Assembly: GCA_002392705.1 (NCBI GenBank)
Contig: DGHP01000161.1
Location: forward strand, 2,761 to 27,447
Length of the DNA stretch: 24,687 nt
Direction of reading: 5' to 3'
From: Lachnospiraceae bacterium UBA3845
Lineage (GTDB): Bacteria > Bacillota > Clostridia > Lachnospirales > Lachnospiraceae
Shown here: positions 8,103 to 15,938 of the stretch, piece after piece
Layout: each line of letters starts with the position of its first letter
How positions within the stretch are numbered: position 1 is the first letter of the stretch
The notes under the pieces: generated by a model
The model's input: only the letters and a program-made list of their open reading frames with translations
What the model was told of the DNA's origin: nothing
Database searches by the model: none
Position numbers and translations under genes: made by a program

Positions 8103-8208
8103 AAAAGAAGCAGCTGATCCTATATTTCCCGAAGAAGGCAGGATCCTGATCGGAGGAGAGGATCCGTCATATGGGAAAGTGACAGATCAGACTAACGGAG
8201 GACGACAA
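8103..8208 (+). promoter_or_regulatory. Leader of the Glp-like operon with a CAGGATCCTG palindrome
   Basis: The predicted untranslated leader is about 105 nt. It holds a perfect 10-bp palindrome (8139-8148) and GATCC/GGATC words that can pair in more than one way (8115-8121, 8141-8146, 8159-8164). No intrinsic terminator is visible, and I do not recognise a known riboswitch. It could be an operator or RNA regulator site. Low confidence. Confidence 0.3.
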
Positions 8209-9660
8209 ATGTACGATGTTGTGATTATCGGCGCAGGTGTGACAGGCTGCGCCATTGCCCGCTTCCTTTCGGCATACCGCGGTTCGTTCTGTGTGCTGGA
8301 ACGGTCGGAGGATGTCTGCACGGGAACTTCCAAGGCCAATTCGGCGATCATTCACGCCGGCTTTGATGCTGCCCACGGTTCGCTGATGGCAAAGTACAAC
8401 CTGCTTGGCAGCAGGATGTATCCGGAACTGGCGAAGGAACTTGATTTCGAATATAAGAATAACGGATCGCTGGTGCTGGCCCTTCATGAGGAAGATATCC
8501 ATAAGCTGGAGGCGCTGATGGAGAACGGGCGGAAGAACGGGGTGGAAAAGCTCGAGATCGTAGGCAGGGAGCGCCTGAAGGAGCTGGAACCCGCTATAGG
8601 CCATGTGCCGGTGGCCGCCCTGTATGCGCCGACGGCGGGCATTATCTGTCCCTTCGGGGCGACGATCGCCTTCGCGGAGAACGCCTGCACCAACGGAGTG
8701 GAATTCCGCTTTGATACGGAGGTAAAAGGGGTCAGCCCGGCGGAGGATGAGAGCGGGGAAAGATACTGGGTCATCCAGACAGCGCATGGCGTGATTCATT
8801 CCAGGGCAGTGGTCAACGCTGCCGGTGTCTATTCAGACATTCTCCACAACATGGTCTCGGCGGATAAGATCCACATCACGCCCAGGAGAGGAGATTATCT
8901 TCTTCTCGACCGCAAGACCGGAGGCTATGTAAAGCATACGGTGTTCCAGGTACCCGGCAAATTCGGCAAAGGCGTACTGGTCAGCCCGACGGTTCACGGC
9001 AATACGATCATCGGCCCGACGGCTGAGGATATCGATGATAAGGAAGGTGTGGAAACGACCGCGGAAGGCTTTGACGACCTGATGGAAAAGGCAGGCTTCG
9101 CCTTTGATGATCTTCCCCTCCGCGAGGTGATCACGAGCTTCGCGGGGCTGCGTGCCCATGAGGCCCGTCACGACTTTATCCTCGGAGAGGTGAAGGATGC
9201 CCCGGGCTTCTTTGACTGCGCAGGCATAGAGTCTCCCGGCCTGACCGCCGCGCCGGCGATCGGAAAGGAGATCGCCGGGCAGCTGGCAGATAAGCTCGGG
9301 CTCAAAGAGAATCCGGACTTCGTGGGAACGAGAAAAGGCTTCCTGGATGCAAAGAGCCTTCCGCTCGATGAGATCGCGGTGCTGGTGAAGGAAAAACCGG
9401 AATACGGACGGATCGTCTGCCGCTGCGAGCAGGTGAGCGAGGGCGCGATCATCGACGCGATCAGGCGGCCTTTGGGCGCCAGGAGTCTGGACGGCGTCAA
9501 GAGAAGAGTCAGAGCCGGTATGGGAAGATGCCAGGGAGGCTTCTGTTCTCCCAGGATTATGGATATTCTCGCCCGCGAATGGGGCGTCGATCCTGCTGAT
9601 ATTACAAAGGCCGGAGGCCATTCATCCGTGATTGTCGGCCTGGTCAAGGACAGAGTATAA
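8209..9660 (+). CDS. FAD-dependent oxidoreductase with C-terminal BFD-like Fe-S domain (GlpA-like)
   Basis: A 483-residue flavoprotein of the DAO/GlpA family, likely oxidising glycerol-3-phosphate or a related 2-hydroxy compound. The N-terminal FAD fold shows GAGVTG at 8-13 and an ERSEDVCTGTSKANSAIIHAG-type region at 31-51. The C-terminal domain carries C404, C406, C441 and C446 (CRC...CQGGFC), the [2Fe-2S] ligand pattern of BFD-like domains in anaerobic GlpA. The ATG at 8209 follows GGAGGA at good spacing and begins directly with the flavin fold. An ATG at 8065 would add 48 low-complexity residues and lies upstream of the predicted transcript start. It is followed after 11 nt by a second oxidoreductase and then DUF1667, a trio common in clostridia beside glycerol genes. 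No glycerol kinase or facilitator is in this window, so the substrate is inferred. Confidence 0.88.
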   Translation: MYDVVIIGAGVTGCAIARFLSAYRGSFCVLERSEDVCTGTSKANSAIIHAGFDAAHGSLMAKYNLLGSRMYPELAKELDFEYKNNGSLVLALHEEDIHKLEALMENGRKNGVEKLEIVGRERLKELEPAIGHVPVAALYAPTAGIICPFGATIAFAENACTNGVEFRFDTEVKGVSPAEDESGERYWVIQTAHGVIHSRAVVNAAGVYSDILHNMVSADKIHITPRRGDYLLLDRKTGGYVKHTVFQVPGKFGKGVLVSPTVHGNTIIGPTAEDIDDKEGVETTAEGFDDLMEKAGFAFDDLPLREVITSFAGLRAHEARHDFILGEVKDAPGFFDCAGIESPGLTAAPAIGKEIAGQLADKLGLKENPDFVGTRKGFLDAKSLPLDEIAVLVKEKPEYGRIVCRCEQVSEGAIIDAIRRPLGARSLDGVKRRVRAGMGRCQGGFCSPRIMDILAREWGVDPADITKAGGHSSVIVGLVKDRV

Positions 9661-9671
9661 AGGAGGGACCA

Positions 9672-10976
9672 ATGAATAAGACAGAGTATGACCTGATCGT
9701 GATCGGGGGCGGTCCCGCCGGGCTGGCTGCCGCGGTCGGCGCGTATGACGCAGGGGAGAGGAGCATCCTGATCATCGAGAGGGATACCCGGCTTGGCGGT
9801 ATCCTCAACCAGTGTATCCACAATGGATTCGGCCTGCATACCTTCCAGGAAGAGCTGACAGGACCGGAATACGCGCAGCGCTATGCTGATCTTGTCATTG
9901 AGCGGGGGATCGAATACAGGCTTGATACCATGGTCGTTTCCGTGGGGGCCGATGCTGACGGGATCAAAGAGGTTGCGGCTGTCAATGAGACGGAAGGACT
10001 TCTGCGGCTCAGGACGAAAGCGCTGATCCTGGCTATGGGCTGCCGGGAGCGCAGCCGCGGTGCCCTCAACATTCCGGGCTTCCGTCCCGCAGGTATTTTT
10101 TCGGCAGGCACGGCCCAGCGGCTGGTCAACATAGAAGGATATCTGCCGGGCAGGCGGGTGGTGATCCTCGGATCCGGCGATATCGGACTGATCATGGCCA
10201 GGCGCATGACGCTGGAAGGCGCAAAAGTGCTGGTCTGCGCGGAACTTCTGCCGTATTCCGGCGGCCTGAAGAGAAATATCGTCCAGTGCCTGGATGATTT
10301 CGGAATCCCGCTCAAGCTGTCCCATACGGTGGTCCGCATCGAAGGCAAGGAGCGCGTGGAAGGCGTTGTCCTGGCAGAAGTAGGGCCGGATCGAAAGCCG
10401 ATTCCCGGGACAGAGGAACATTACGAGTGCGATACGCTCCTCCTTTCCGTGGGCCTTCTTCCGGAAAATGAGCTTACGGTCGGCCTTAACGCCGAGATGA
10501 GCCGTGTCACGGGAGGTCCGGTGGTGAATGAATCTCTGGAAACTTCCGTCTCGGGAGTGTTCGCGGCCGGAAATGTGCTCCATGTTCATGATCTGGTGGA
10601 TTATGTCAGCGAGGAAGCAAAGCACGCCGGAGAAAGCGCCGCGGCTTATGTGCGTGCCTGCAGGGAGGCGCAGGAAAGCGGCAGGAAAGAAGACGTAAAA
10701 AGGATACCGGTCGGCTTCTCGGGCGGCATCCGGTATACGGTGCCCTCCTATGTGGATCCGGGCCGTGTCCGTCAATGGATCAAATTCCGTTTCCGTGTGG
10801 GAGATGTGATGACAAACCGCAGAGTCGTGCTCTCGATCGACGGGAAGACCGTTCTTTCCAAAAAACGCCGGGTCATGGCACCGGGCGAGATGGAAGAACT
10901 GGTGCTGACAAAAAAACTGCTGGATGCGCACGCTGATATGAAGTCGCTGGAGATTCGGATAGAGGAGGACAATTGA
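9672..10976 (+). CDS. NAD(P)/FAD-dependent oxidoreductase (Glp-associated)
   Basis: A 434-residue pyridine-nucleotide-disulfide-oxidoreductase-like flavoprotein. FAD site: GGGPAG at 12-17. NAD site: GSGDIG at 167-172. Second FAD contact: a VFAAGN motif near 295-300. C48 (ILNQCIHNGFG) and C124 (AMGCRER) are in the conserved positions for this clostridial family but do not form a CxxC disulfide. In this trio it probably passes electrons between the GlpA-like subunit and NAD or a quinone/ferredoxin carrier; the direction is not visible. The start has AGGAGGGACC at proper spacing. The final A of its stop codon is the first base of the next start (TGATG), so the two are translationally coupled. 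Confidence 0.9.
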   Translation: MNKTEYDLIVIGGGPAGLAAAVGAYDAGERSILIIERDTRLGGILNQCIHNGFGLHTFQEELTGPEYAQRYADLVIERGIEYRLDTMVVSVGADADGIKEVAAVNETEGLLRLRTKALILAMGCRERSRGALNIPGFRPAGIFSAGTAQRLVNIEGYLPGRRVVILGSGDIGLIMARRMTLEGAKVLVCAELLPYSGGLKRNIVQCLDDFGIPLKLSHTVVRIEGKERVEGVVLAEVGPDRKPIPGTEEHYECDTLLLSVGLLPENELTVGLNAEMSRVTGGPVVNESLETSVSGVFAAGNVLHVHDLVDYVSEEAKHAGESAAAYVRACREAQESGRKEDVKRIPVGFSGGIRYTVPSYVDPGRVRQWIKFRFRVGDVMTNRRVVLSIDGKTVLSKKRRVMAPGEMEELVLTKKLLDAHADMKSLEIRIEEDN

Positions 10977-11344
10977 TGAATACGGTAAATCTGACCTGTA
11001 TAGGATGTCCGCTCGGATGCCAGATCGAAGTAATGATGGGGGATGACGGTGAGATCCTCCTGGTTACCGGCAATACCTGCCCGAGAGGCGAGAGTTACGC
11101 CAGAAAGGAAGTAACCGCGCCGACGCGGATCGTAACCAGTTCCGTCAGGGTTTACGGCAGCAGAAGCGGGGAGCGGATGGTATCCTTAAAGACCGCGTCC
11201 GATATCCCCAAAGACAGGATCATGGATGTGATCAGGGATCTTCGGGGCGTTGCGGTGCCGGCTCCGGTCCGGATCGGTGACGTGCTGCTTAAAGATGTTG
11301 CCGGAACCGGGGTGGATATGATCGCCACTAAAAACGTAGATTGA
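10976..11344 (+). CDS. DUF1667 cysteine-motif protein
   Basis: A 122-residue protein. C8, C11, C15 and C35 (LTCIGCPLGC, then NTCPRG) form a four-cysteine set suited to an iron-sulfur cluster, as in other DUF1667 members. The rest is a small alpha/beta domain (DRIMDVIRDLRGVAVPAPV). It almost always travels with the two upstream flavoproteins and is thought to act as a small electron-transfer subunit replacing GlpC. ATG 10976 is chosen over the adjacent TTG 10973 because AGGAGG at 10963-10968 is 7 nt upstream. Full length for the family. Confidence 0.9.
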   Translation: MNTVNLTCIGCPLGCQIEVMMGDDGEILLVTGNTCPRGESYARKEVTAPTRIVTSSVRVYGSRSGERMVSLKTASDIPKDRIMDVIRDLRGVAVPAPVRIGDVLLKDVAGTGVDMIATKNVD

Positions 11345-11718
11345 GAATGAACCGCATATCCGGCGGCATGGAGAGCACATGCGGGGTTCGGAGGGCAGCA
11401 GTCATCAAGCTGCTTCACAGGATCATGAGCGAAACGCCCGGCTCCGGCCTTGCTCCCTGCAGGATGGGCTGGGATGAGGTCTGCGCGGTTCCGGAAAAGG
11501 AACGGATGCTCCCGGCGAAGAGCTATTACCTGTTTTATTACAGCTTTATGCGCCCCTCCTTCAGAGAATACTATTTCGATGAGGAGACAGAGTTTGAAGT
11601 AAAGGTGATTGACACCTGGGAGATGACGACGGAAGAGAGGGGAACCTTCAAAGGAAAATTCCGGGTGGATCTGCCCGGGAAGCCTTACATGGCGGTTCAG
11701 ATCAGAAAAAGAGGATAG
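11341..11718 (+). pseudogene. Orphan C-terminal remnant of a DUF5605-type glycosidase
   Basis: The open frame holds up to 125 residues (TTG 11341 or ATG 11347), with a stop codon just upstream (11329-11331) that prevents extension. Residues about 55-125 match the C-terminal beta-sandwich DUF5605 of DUF5060/DUF4038-type glycosidases: SYYLFYYSFMRPSFREYYF, then EVKVIDTWEMT and LPGKPYMAVQIRK. The short part before (ETPGSGL, WDEVCAVPE) resembles the segment joining that domain to the catalytic barrel. The whole ~350-400-residue catalytic region is absent. It overlaps the DUF1667 stop by 4 nt and lies 5 nt before murQ. It may be a decayed remnant or, less likely, a functional standalone domain. No ribosome site of note precedes it. 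Confidence 0.65.
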
Positions 11719-11723
11719 AAGCT

Positions 11724-12611
11724 ATGCCGGATCACAGGACAACAGAGTCGCGAAACAGAAACACCATGAATCTGGACTGCATGACATCGCTGGAAATCGT
11801 TCGTGCCATGAACCGGGAGGATGAATCGGTTCCCCTCGCGATCCGTGATCACCTGGAGGAGATCGCGCGCATTGCGGACTGGGGGAAAGAAAGTCTCGGA
11901 CGGGGAGGCCGGATCTTTTATATGGGCGCAGGGACGAGCGGGCGGCTCGGCGTGCTGGACGCGTCCGAATGCCCGCCGACCTTCGGAGTTTCCCCGGATC
12001 TGGTGACGGGCCTGATCGCGGGCGGAGAGAAAGCGCTCATCCGGGCCGTGGAGGGCGCGGAGGATGACCGGGAACTTGGCAGGAAGGACCTGGAAGAACA
12101 TGGCCTGACGGAGAAGGATCTTGTGATCGGGCTGGCTGCCAGCGGGCGGACGCCCTATGTCCTGGGCGGCCTGGAATATGCCCGGAGGCTTGGCTGTCAT
12201 ACAGCCGCCGTGAGCTGCAACGCGGGCTGTGAGATGTCCCGCACGGCGGAGCTTGGGATCGAAGTGGTCGTCGGTCCGGAGGTCCTGACGGGATCCACCA
12301 GATTGAAGGCCGGGACCGCACAGAAAATGATCCTGAACATGATTTCAACTGCTGTCATGGTCGGGACAGGCAGAGCCTATCAGAATCTGATGGTGGATCT
12401 TGTGCAGTCCAATGAGAAGCTGCACGGCAGAGCGGTTCAGATTGTGATGGAAGCGACCGGCGCGGACAGAGAAACAGCGGAGGAAACCCTGGATCATGCC
12501 GGCGGCCATTGCAAAACGGCGGTTACCATGCTTCTGGCCGGCTGCGGCAGGGAGGAAGCGCAGAGGCGTCTGGAAAAAGCAGGAGGCTTTGTCAGGGAAG
12601 CCATACGGTAA
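11724..12611 (+). CDS. murQ: N-acetylmuramic acid 6-phosphate etherase
   Basis: A 295-residue SIS-domain enzyme that cleaves the lactyl ether of MurNAc-6-phosphate to give GlcNAc-6-phosphate and D-lactate in cell-wall recycling. The sugar-phosphate SIS motif is MGAGTSGRLGVLDASECPPTFG (67-88), shown in pieces: GAGTSGRLG, then DASECPPT. E82 and E113 match E83 and E114 of E. coli MurQ, the catalytic and acid/base residues. A second SIS stretch is GLAASGRTPYVLGGLEYA, and the KAGTAQKMILNMIST core is intact. AGAGGA 8 nt before the ATG sets the start. It is followed 114 nt later by a MurP-like PTS, the usual partner. Length and residues look normal. Confidence 0.95.
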   Translation: MPDHRTTESRNRNTMNLDCMTSLEIVRAMNREDESVPLAIRDHLEEIARIADWGKESLGRGGRIFYMGAGTSGRLGVLDASECPPTFGVSPDLVTGLIAGGEKALIRAVEGAEDDRELGRKDLEEHGLTEKDLVIGLAASGRTPYVLGGLEYARRLGCHTAAVSCNAGCEMSRTAELGIEVVVGPEVLTGSTRLKAGTAQKMILNMISTAVMVGTGRAYQNLMVDLVQSNEKLHGRAVQIVMEATGADRETAEETLDHAGGHCKTAVTMLLAGCGREEAQRRLEKAGGFVREAIR

Positions 12612-12725
12612 CTGCTGCGGACTTCCCGCCGCGGCGAGGAAAACACGCAGACGGCGATCAGTTTTTTGATCAGATTCTTACGATGGCAACGGAAGGCGGA
12701 AGGAAGACGATCAGGGGAAAGGCAG

Positions 12726-14897
12726 ATGAAGCAGGATTACAGAGAAAATGTGAAGACGCTGATCCGGTTTCTCGGCGGCAGCGGCAATATTGTATCCGTC
12801 ACGAACTGTATGACCCGGCTTAGGGTAACCGTAAAGGACGCGTCGGCGGCGGACGAGGAAAAGCTCCGCGCACAGGAAGAAGTGATGGGGCTCGTTCACG
12901 ACCGTGAGAATGATATAGAGATCGTGGTCGGCCCCGGCAAAAGCAGGAAATACGCGGACCTGTGCCATGAGATGGGACTGCCTTCAGGATCTTCAGAAGC
13001 GTCCGGTTCATCAGGGACTGCCGGCTTCGGGAAAAACGGAGCGGATGACAGGGAGAATCCGGACTGGAGAACATATAAGGAGAAGGTGCGCGGTCAGCAG
13101 AAAGAGAGCCGCGTCAGATCTGCCCTGAAGATGATCGGCGATATTTTTGTTCCGCTGATTCCCGGGATTATTACGGCGGGCCTGTGCGCGGGGCTTGCGT
13201 CGCTGATCGCGCAGATTGTGCCTGACTACAGTGACAGAAAAGCTTTAAACATTGTCTGGCAGCTTCTTACCCTCATCAACCGGTCCTTTATGACATATAT
13301 GACGGCCTGGGCGGGATACCGCGCCGCCGAGCGGTTCGGCGCGACGCCGATCCTGGGCGGGATGCTCGGCATGATCACCACGCTGGACGGGATTAACCAG
13401 ATCTCTCTCCTCATGGGACTTTACAATGAACAGAGTCCGCTTGACTCTGTCTTAACAGCCGGAAAAGGGGGCGTGCTTGCCGTTATCATCGGCGTGTTCC
13501 TGCTGGCGAAGGTGGAAAAAAAGATCCGCTCACGGATGCCGGAGAGTGTCGATGTCATTTTCACGCCGCTCCTCACGCTCCTTGTCTGCGTCATCCCCTA
13601 TATTCTGGTTATTATGCCCTTGCTGGGATATGTATCCGGCGGGATCGTGTGGGTCTTCAGCAGGCTGTGCATGTCGGAGAGCGTCCTTGTGCGGATCATC
13701 GCGGGTTATGTCTCCACAGCACTGTTTCTGCCCCTTGTGGCGGCCGGCATGCATCATGGACTTGTGGCCCTGTATTCCGTGCAGCTCCAGGAACTGGGCT
13801 ATGTCACTCTGTATCCGGCGCTAGCCATGGCGGGGGCCGGACAGGTCGGCACAGCCATTGCCCTGTGGTTTAATGCAAAGAGAGCCGGAAACCGGAGGCT
13901 CTGCTCGGTGATTTCCGGTGCCCTGCCGGCGGGCTTTTTAGGGATCGGAGAGCCTTTGATCTATGGTGTCACCCTTCCTCTGGGGAAGCCTTTTATTACG
14001 GCCGGGCTGGGAGCCGGCTTCGGCGGCGCGCTGGTCATGGCTTTCGAAGTGGCGGCGACGACCTGGGGGCCGTCGGGGCTTCTGGGGATCTTTGTGATGA
14101 CGGCCGGTCCGCGGGGAGCGGTCGCAAGCGCGCTGATTTATCTGGCGGGCCTCATCGTTTCCTACATCTGCAGTTTTATCATTACCGGTCTTACAATTAA
14201 CTGGCGGGGACTGATGCCGGAAGAGGCTGAAAACGGAATGACGGGACAGCCGGGGGATGCGCCGGAGCAAGAGCTGCCGCAGCAACCGGAAAAGATTTCG
14301 CCCGGACAGCAGCCGGAAAAGACTCTGTGCAGACAGCAGCCGGAAAAGACTCTGCCTGGGCAGAAGCCGGCATCTTTGGAGGAATATCGCAGCGTGCGGC
14401 GCGGTGAATTGCTTTTTCCGGAGAAATCAGCCGGAAAGTCGGACGGGGCATCTCCTTCTCCGGAGCAGGAGCCCGCGGCAGGTCCCGGCGGCAGATGCGC
14501 GGAACTGTTTGCGGACATTGCCGCCCCGGCGGACGGAAAACAGATCCCGGGGGAAGAAATCCCCGACCCTGTATTTGCCGACAGATCCATCTGGCAATGC
14601 GTTGGAATCCTGCCGGAAAACGGAATCATCTGCGCGCCCTGCGACGGTGTTGTTTCCGGCGTCACCGCGACAAAGCACGCCCTGACCTTTACAGCTTCGA
14701 ACGGCAGGGAGATCCTTGTCCATGCGGGGATCGATACCGTGAGCCTTGACGGCCGGGGCTTTACGGTTTTTGTTCAGGAAGGCCAGGCTGTATCAAAAGG
14801 GGATAAAGTCATGGAGACAGATCTTGATCTGATCCGCGCGGCCGGTCTTTCCCCCATGGTAATCACGGCAATTGAAAGTGACGGCGAGCAGGAATAA
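12726..14897 (+). CDS. PTS EIIBCA transporter, MurNAc-type
   Basis: A 723-residue membrane phosphotransferase permease that likely imports MurNAc and phosphorylates it at C6. EIIB (about 1-80) has the phospho-Cys C28 in VTNCMTRL. EIIC (about 105-490) contains hydrophobic segments and the motif GEPLIYGVTLPLGKPF. A Pro/Gln/Lys repeat linker spans about 505-545. EIIA (about 590-715) is of the glucose type, with H666 in EILVHAGIDT as phospho-His and H651 (TKHALTF) nearby. E. coli MurP lacks its own EIIA, so the fused domain makes this transporter self-sufficient. The ATG at 12726 is preferred: AGGGGAAAGG sits just upstream and EIIB starts immediately, whereas ATG 12666 adds 20 unrelated basic residues. 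Sugar specificity is inferred from murQ; beta-glucoside or sucrose types share this layout. Confidence 0.88.
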   Translation: MKQDYRENVKTLIRFLGGSGNIVSVTNCMTRLRVTVKDASAADEEKLRAQEEVMGLVHDRENDIEIVVGPGKSRKYADLCHEMGLPSGSSEASGSSGTAGFGKNGADDRENPDWRTYKEKVRGQQKESRVRSALKMIGDIFVPLIPGIITAGLCAGLASLIAQIVPDYSDRKALNIVWQLLTLINRSFMTYMTAWAGYRAAERFGATPILGGMLGMITTLDGINQISLLMGLYNEQSPLDSVLTAGKGGVLAVIIGVFLLAKVEKKIRSRMPESVDVIFTPLLTLLVCVIPYILVIMPLLGYVSGGIVWVFSRLCMSESVLVRIIAGYVSTALFLPLVAAGMHHGLVALYSVQLQELGYVTLYPALAMAGAGQVGTAIALWFNAKRAGNRRLCSVISGALPAGFLGIGEPLIYGVTLPLGKPFITAGLGAGFGGALVMAFEVAATTWGPSGLLGIFVMTAGPRGAVASALIYLAGLIVSYICSFIITGLTINWRGLMPEEAENGMTGQPGDAPEQELPQQPEKISPGQQPEKTLCRQQPEKTLPGQKPASLEEYRSVRRGELLFPEKSAGKSDGASPSPEQEPAAGPGGRCAELFADIAAPADGKQIPGEEIPDPVFADRSIWQCVGILPENGIICAPCDGVVSGVTATKHALTFTASNGREILVHAGIDTVSLDGRGFTVFVQEGQAVSKGDKVMETDLDLIRAAGLSPMVITAIESDGEQE
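14278..14354 (+). repeat. 27-nt-period repeat encoding QQPEKTL in the PTS linker
   Basis: A 23-nt exact repeat (14305-14327 and 14332-14354) begins GACAGCAGCCGGAAAAGACT. A degenerate third copy precedes it from about 14278. The repeats make a flexible QQPEK linker between EIIC and EIIA. Confidence 0.9.
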
Positions 14898-14900
14898 CGC

Positions 14901-14924
14901 GGGACTGCCGGAAAACGGCAGCCC
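14901..14924 (+). terminator. Hairpin after the PTS gene
   Basis: GGG (14901-14903), a bulged A, CTGCCG (14905-14910), GAAAA loop, CGGCAG (14916-14921) and CCC (14922-14924), followed by TGTTTCCTGT. The position between two convergent genes, immediately after the PTS stop, supports termination. Confidence 0.6.
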
Positions 14925-14940
14925 TGTTTCCTGTAAGATC

Positions 14941-15828
14941 CTATTCTTCAGCGGAAGCTTCGGAAATGTCATAAACAAATACCTCATGGATCTCTTCACT
15001 GTAGCCTTCATAAAAGCCTGACGGCATTCCGGCAATGATCCGCGCGCCTCTGTTATACAAAAGAAGCAGCTGCCCGTTCTCTTCATCGAAGGTCAGGCCT
15101 TCGATCTCCCCCTGCTTTATGACATCGTCGAAGCTTTTTTCCGCCGTTACTGTTCCGGTTTTTTTATCATCTGAAATTTCTATTCTGTACATGTGATCCG
15201 GCGCGTCCTCATCGGCATCCCCGTCATCGCTTGTCACATACAGGTTTCCGTCATGATAAGCGATCCCCTGCAGCCAGTCCGGTCCCGGCTCCATCTTCAG
15301 TTCTCCTTTGTAATCTCCCGTATCAAGGTCATACATGTAGAGAAATTCACTGGATTTATCATCGATCCAGGAGGTCATATACACCGTCCGGGAATCGGGG
15401 TCAACGGCGATTCCGCTGCATTCCAGCTGGCCGGTGTCCGGACGGAAGGGGAAGACCCGCTTAAGCTTCAGGGTATCTCCGTCATAGACCGCCACCTGTA
15501 TGTTTTTTCCATCTCCGTCCATGAAGTACTCAACGCCCAGATAGAGCTCATTGTTGTACACGTCAATGTCGCCGATATGGTTGACTTCCAGTGAATAACC
15601 CTCGAACGGGTCTGGATTTTCCGCGATCAGATTCCAGCTGCTGTCGTATTTTTCAAGTGCTGCTGATCCGCTTACCCAGTAAGATCCTTCTTCCGCGCAG
15701 ATCCCCTGTCTGCCTCCGACAGGGTGTACCTGAACCCGTTCATAGTTCAGGGCGGCATCTGTCTCCCTGCAGCCGCACAGAAGCATCAGACTGATCAGAC
15801 ACGGGAATATAAAAGCAGGTTTCCTCAT
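14941..15828 (-). CDS. Predicted lipoprotein with beta-propeller-like repeats, unknown function
   Basis: A 295-residue exported protein. The signal ends in LLCGC, with C20 a plausible lipidation site (L-C-G-C). The body is full of short strand-turn units with a repeated Y-D/W pattern (SGSAALEKYDSSWN, GDIDVYNNELYLG, AVYDGDTLKLKR, MYDLDTGDYKG, GIAYHDGNLYVTSDDG), typical of a six- or seven-bladed propeller of the SdiA-regulated/SMP-30-like sort. I cannot assign an enzyme activity. The ATG has a GGAGGAG site close upstream. It is divergent from a D-malate-type dehydrogenase, with overlapping promoters, and converges with the PTS gene. It may sense or bind an extracellular metabolite. Confidence 0.75.
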   Translation of the reverse strand: MRKPAFIFPCLISLMLLCGCRETDAALNYERVQVHPVGGRQGICAEEGSYWVSGSAALEKYDSSWNLIAENPDPFEGYSLEVNHIGDIDVYNNELYLGVEYFMDGDGKNIQVAVYDGDTLKLKRVFPFRPDTGQLECSGIAVDPDSRTVYMTSWIDDKSSEFLYMYDLDTGDYKGELKMEPGPDWLQGIAYHDGNLYVTSDDGDADEDAPDHMYRIEISDDKKTGTVTAEKSFDDVIKQGEIEGLTFDEENGQLLLLYNRGARIIAGMPSGFYEGYSEEIHEVFVYDISEASAEE

Positions 15829-15851
15829 TTTTCTCCTCCGGGAACATAAGA

Positions 15852-15880
15852 TTGACGGATGTTTTTGCCTGCATTATAGT
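15852..15880 (+). promoter_or_regulatory. Sigma-A promoter for the dehydrogenase
   Basis: TTGACG (15852-15857), a 17-nt spacer and TATAGT (15875-15880). Transcription would start near 15887, about 50 nt before the ATG at 15939. The -10 overlaps one on the opposite strand. Confidence 0.7.
15873..15878 (-). promoter_or_regulatory. -10 box for the lipoprotein gene, overlapping the divergent promoter
   Basis: Read on the minus strand, 15878-15873 is a perfect TATAAT, with a start near 15866 and 38 nt to the lipoprotein ATG. No good -35 is seen (AGTATT at 17 nt), so it may need an activator. It shares bases with the forward TATAGT. Confidence 0.45.
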
Positions 15881-15938
15881 TTGAAATTGACCGGAATACT
15901 ACCTGAAATTCACAAAAGCACTGATAAAAGGAAAGAGG

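Noticed and set aside
8065..8208. Upstream ATG that would extend the GlpA-like protein by 48 residues
   Set aside because: It precedes the predicted transcript start, has no ribosome site, and the FAD fold begins at 8209.
9168..10931. A 587-codon open frame on the minus strand
   Set aside because: It lies opposite two well-supported flavoprotein genes, has no recognisable domain and is rich in His/Arg/Ser, as expected from a shadow frame in GC-rich DNA.
12656..12714. Three GATCAG words between murQ and the PTS gene
   Set aside because: Short, irregularly spaced (12656, 12668, 12709) and GATC-rich words are common here; no promoter or known site goes with them.
12509..12823. A 104-codon frame bridging murQ and the PTS gene
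   Set aside because: It overlaps both confident genes in another frame and has no ribosome site or similarity I can see.
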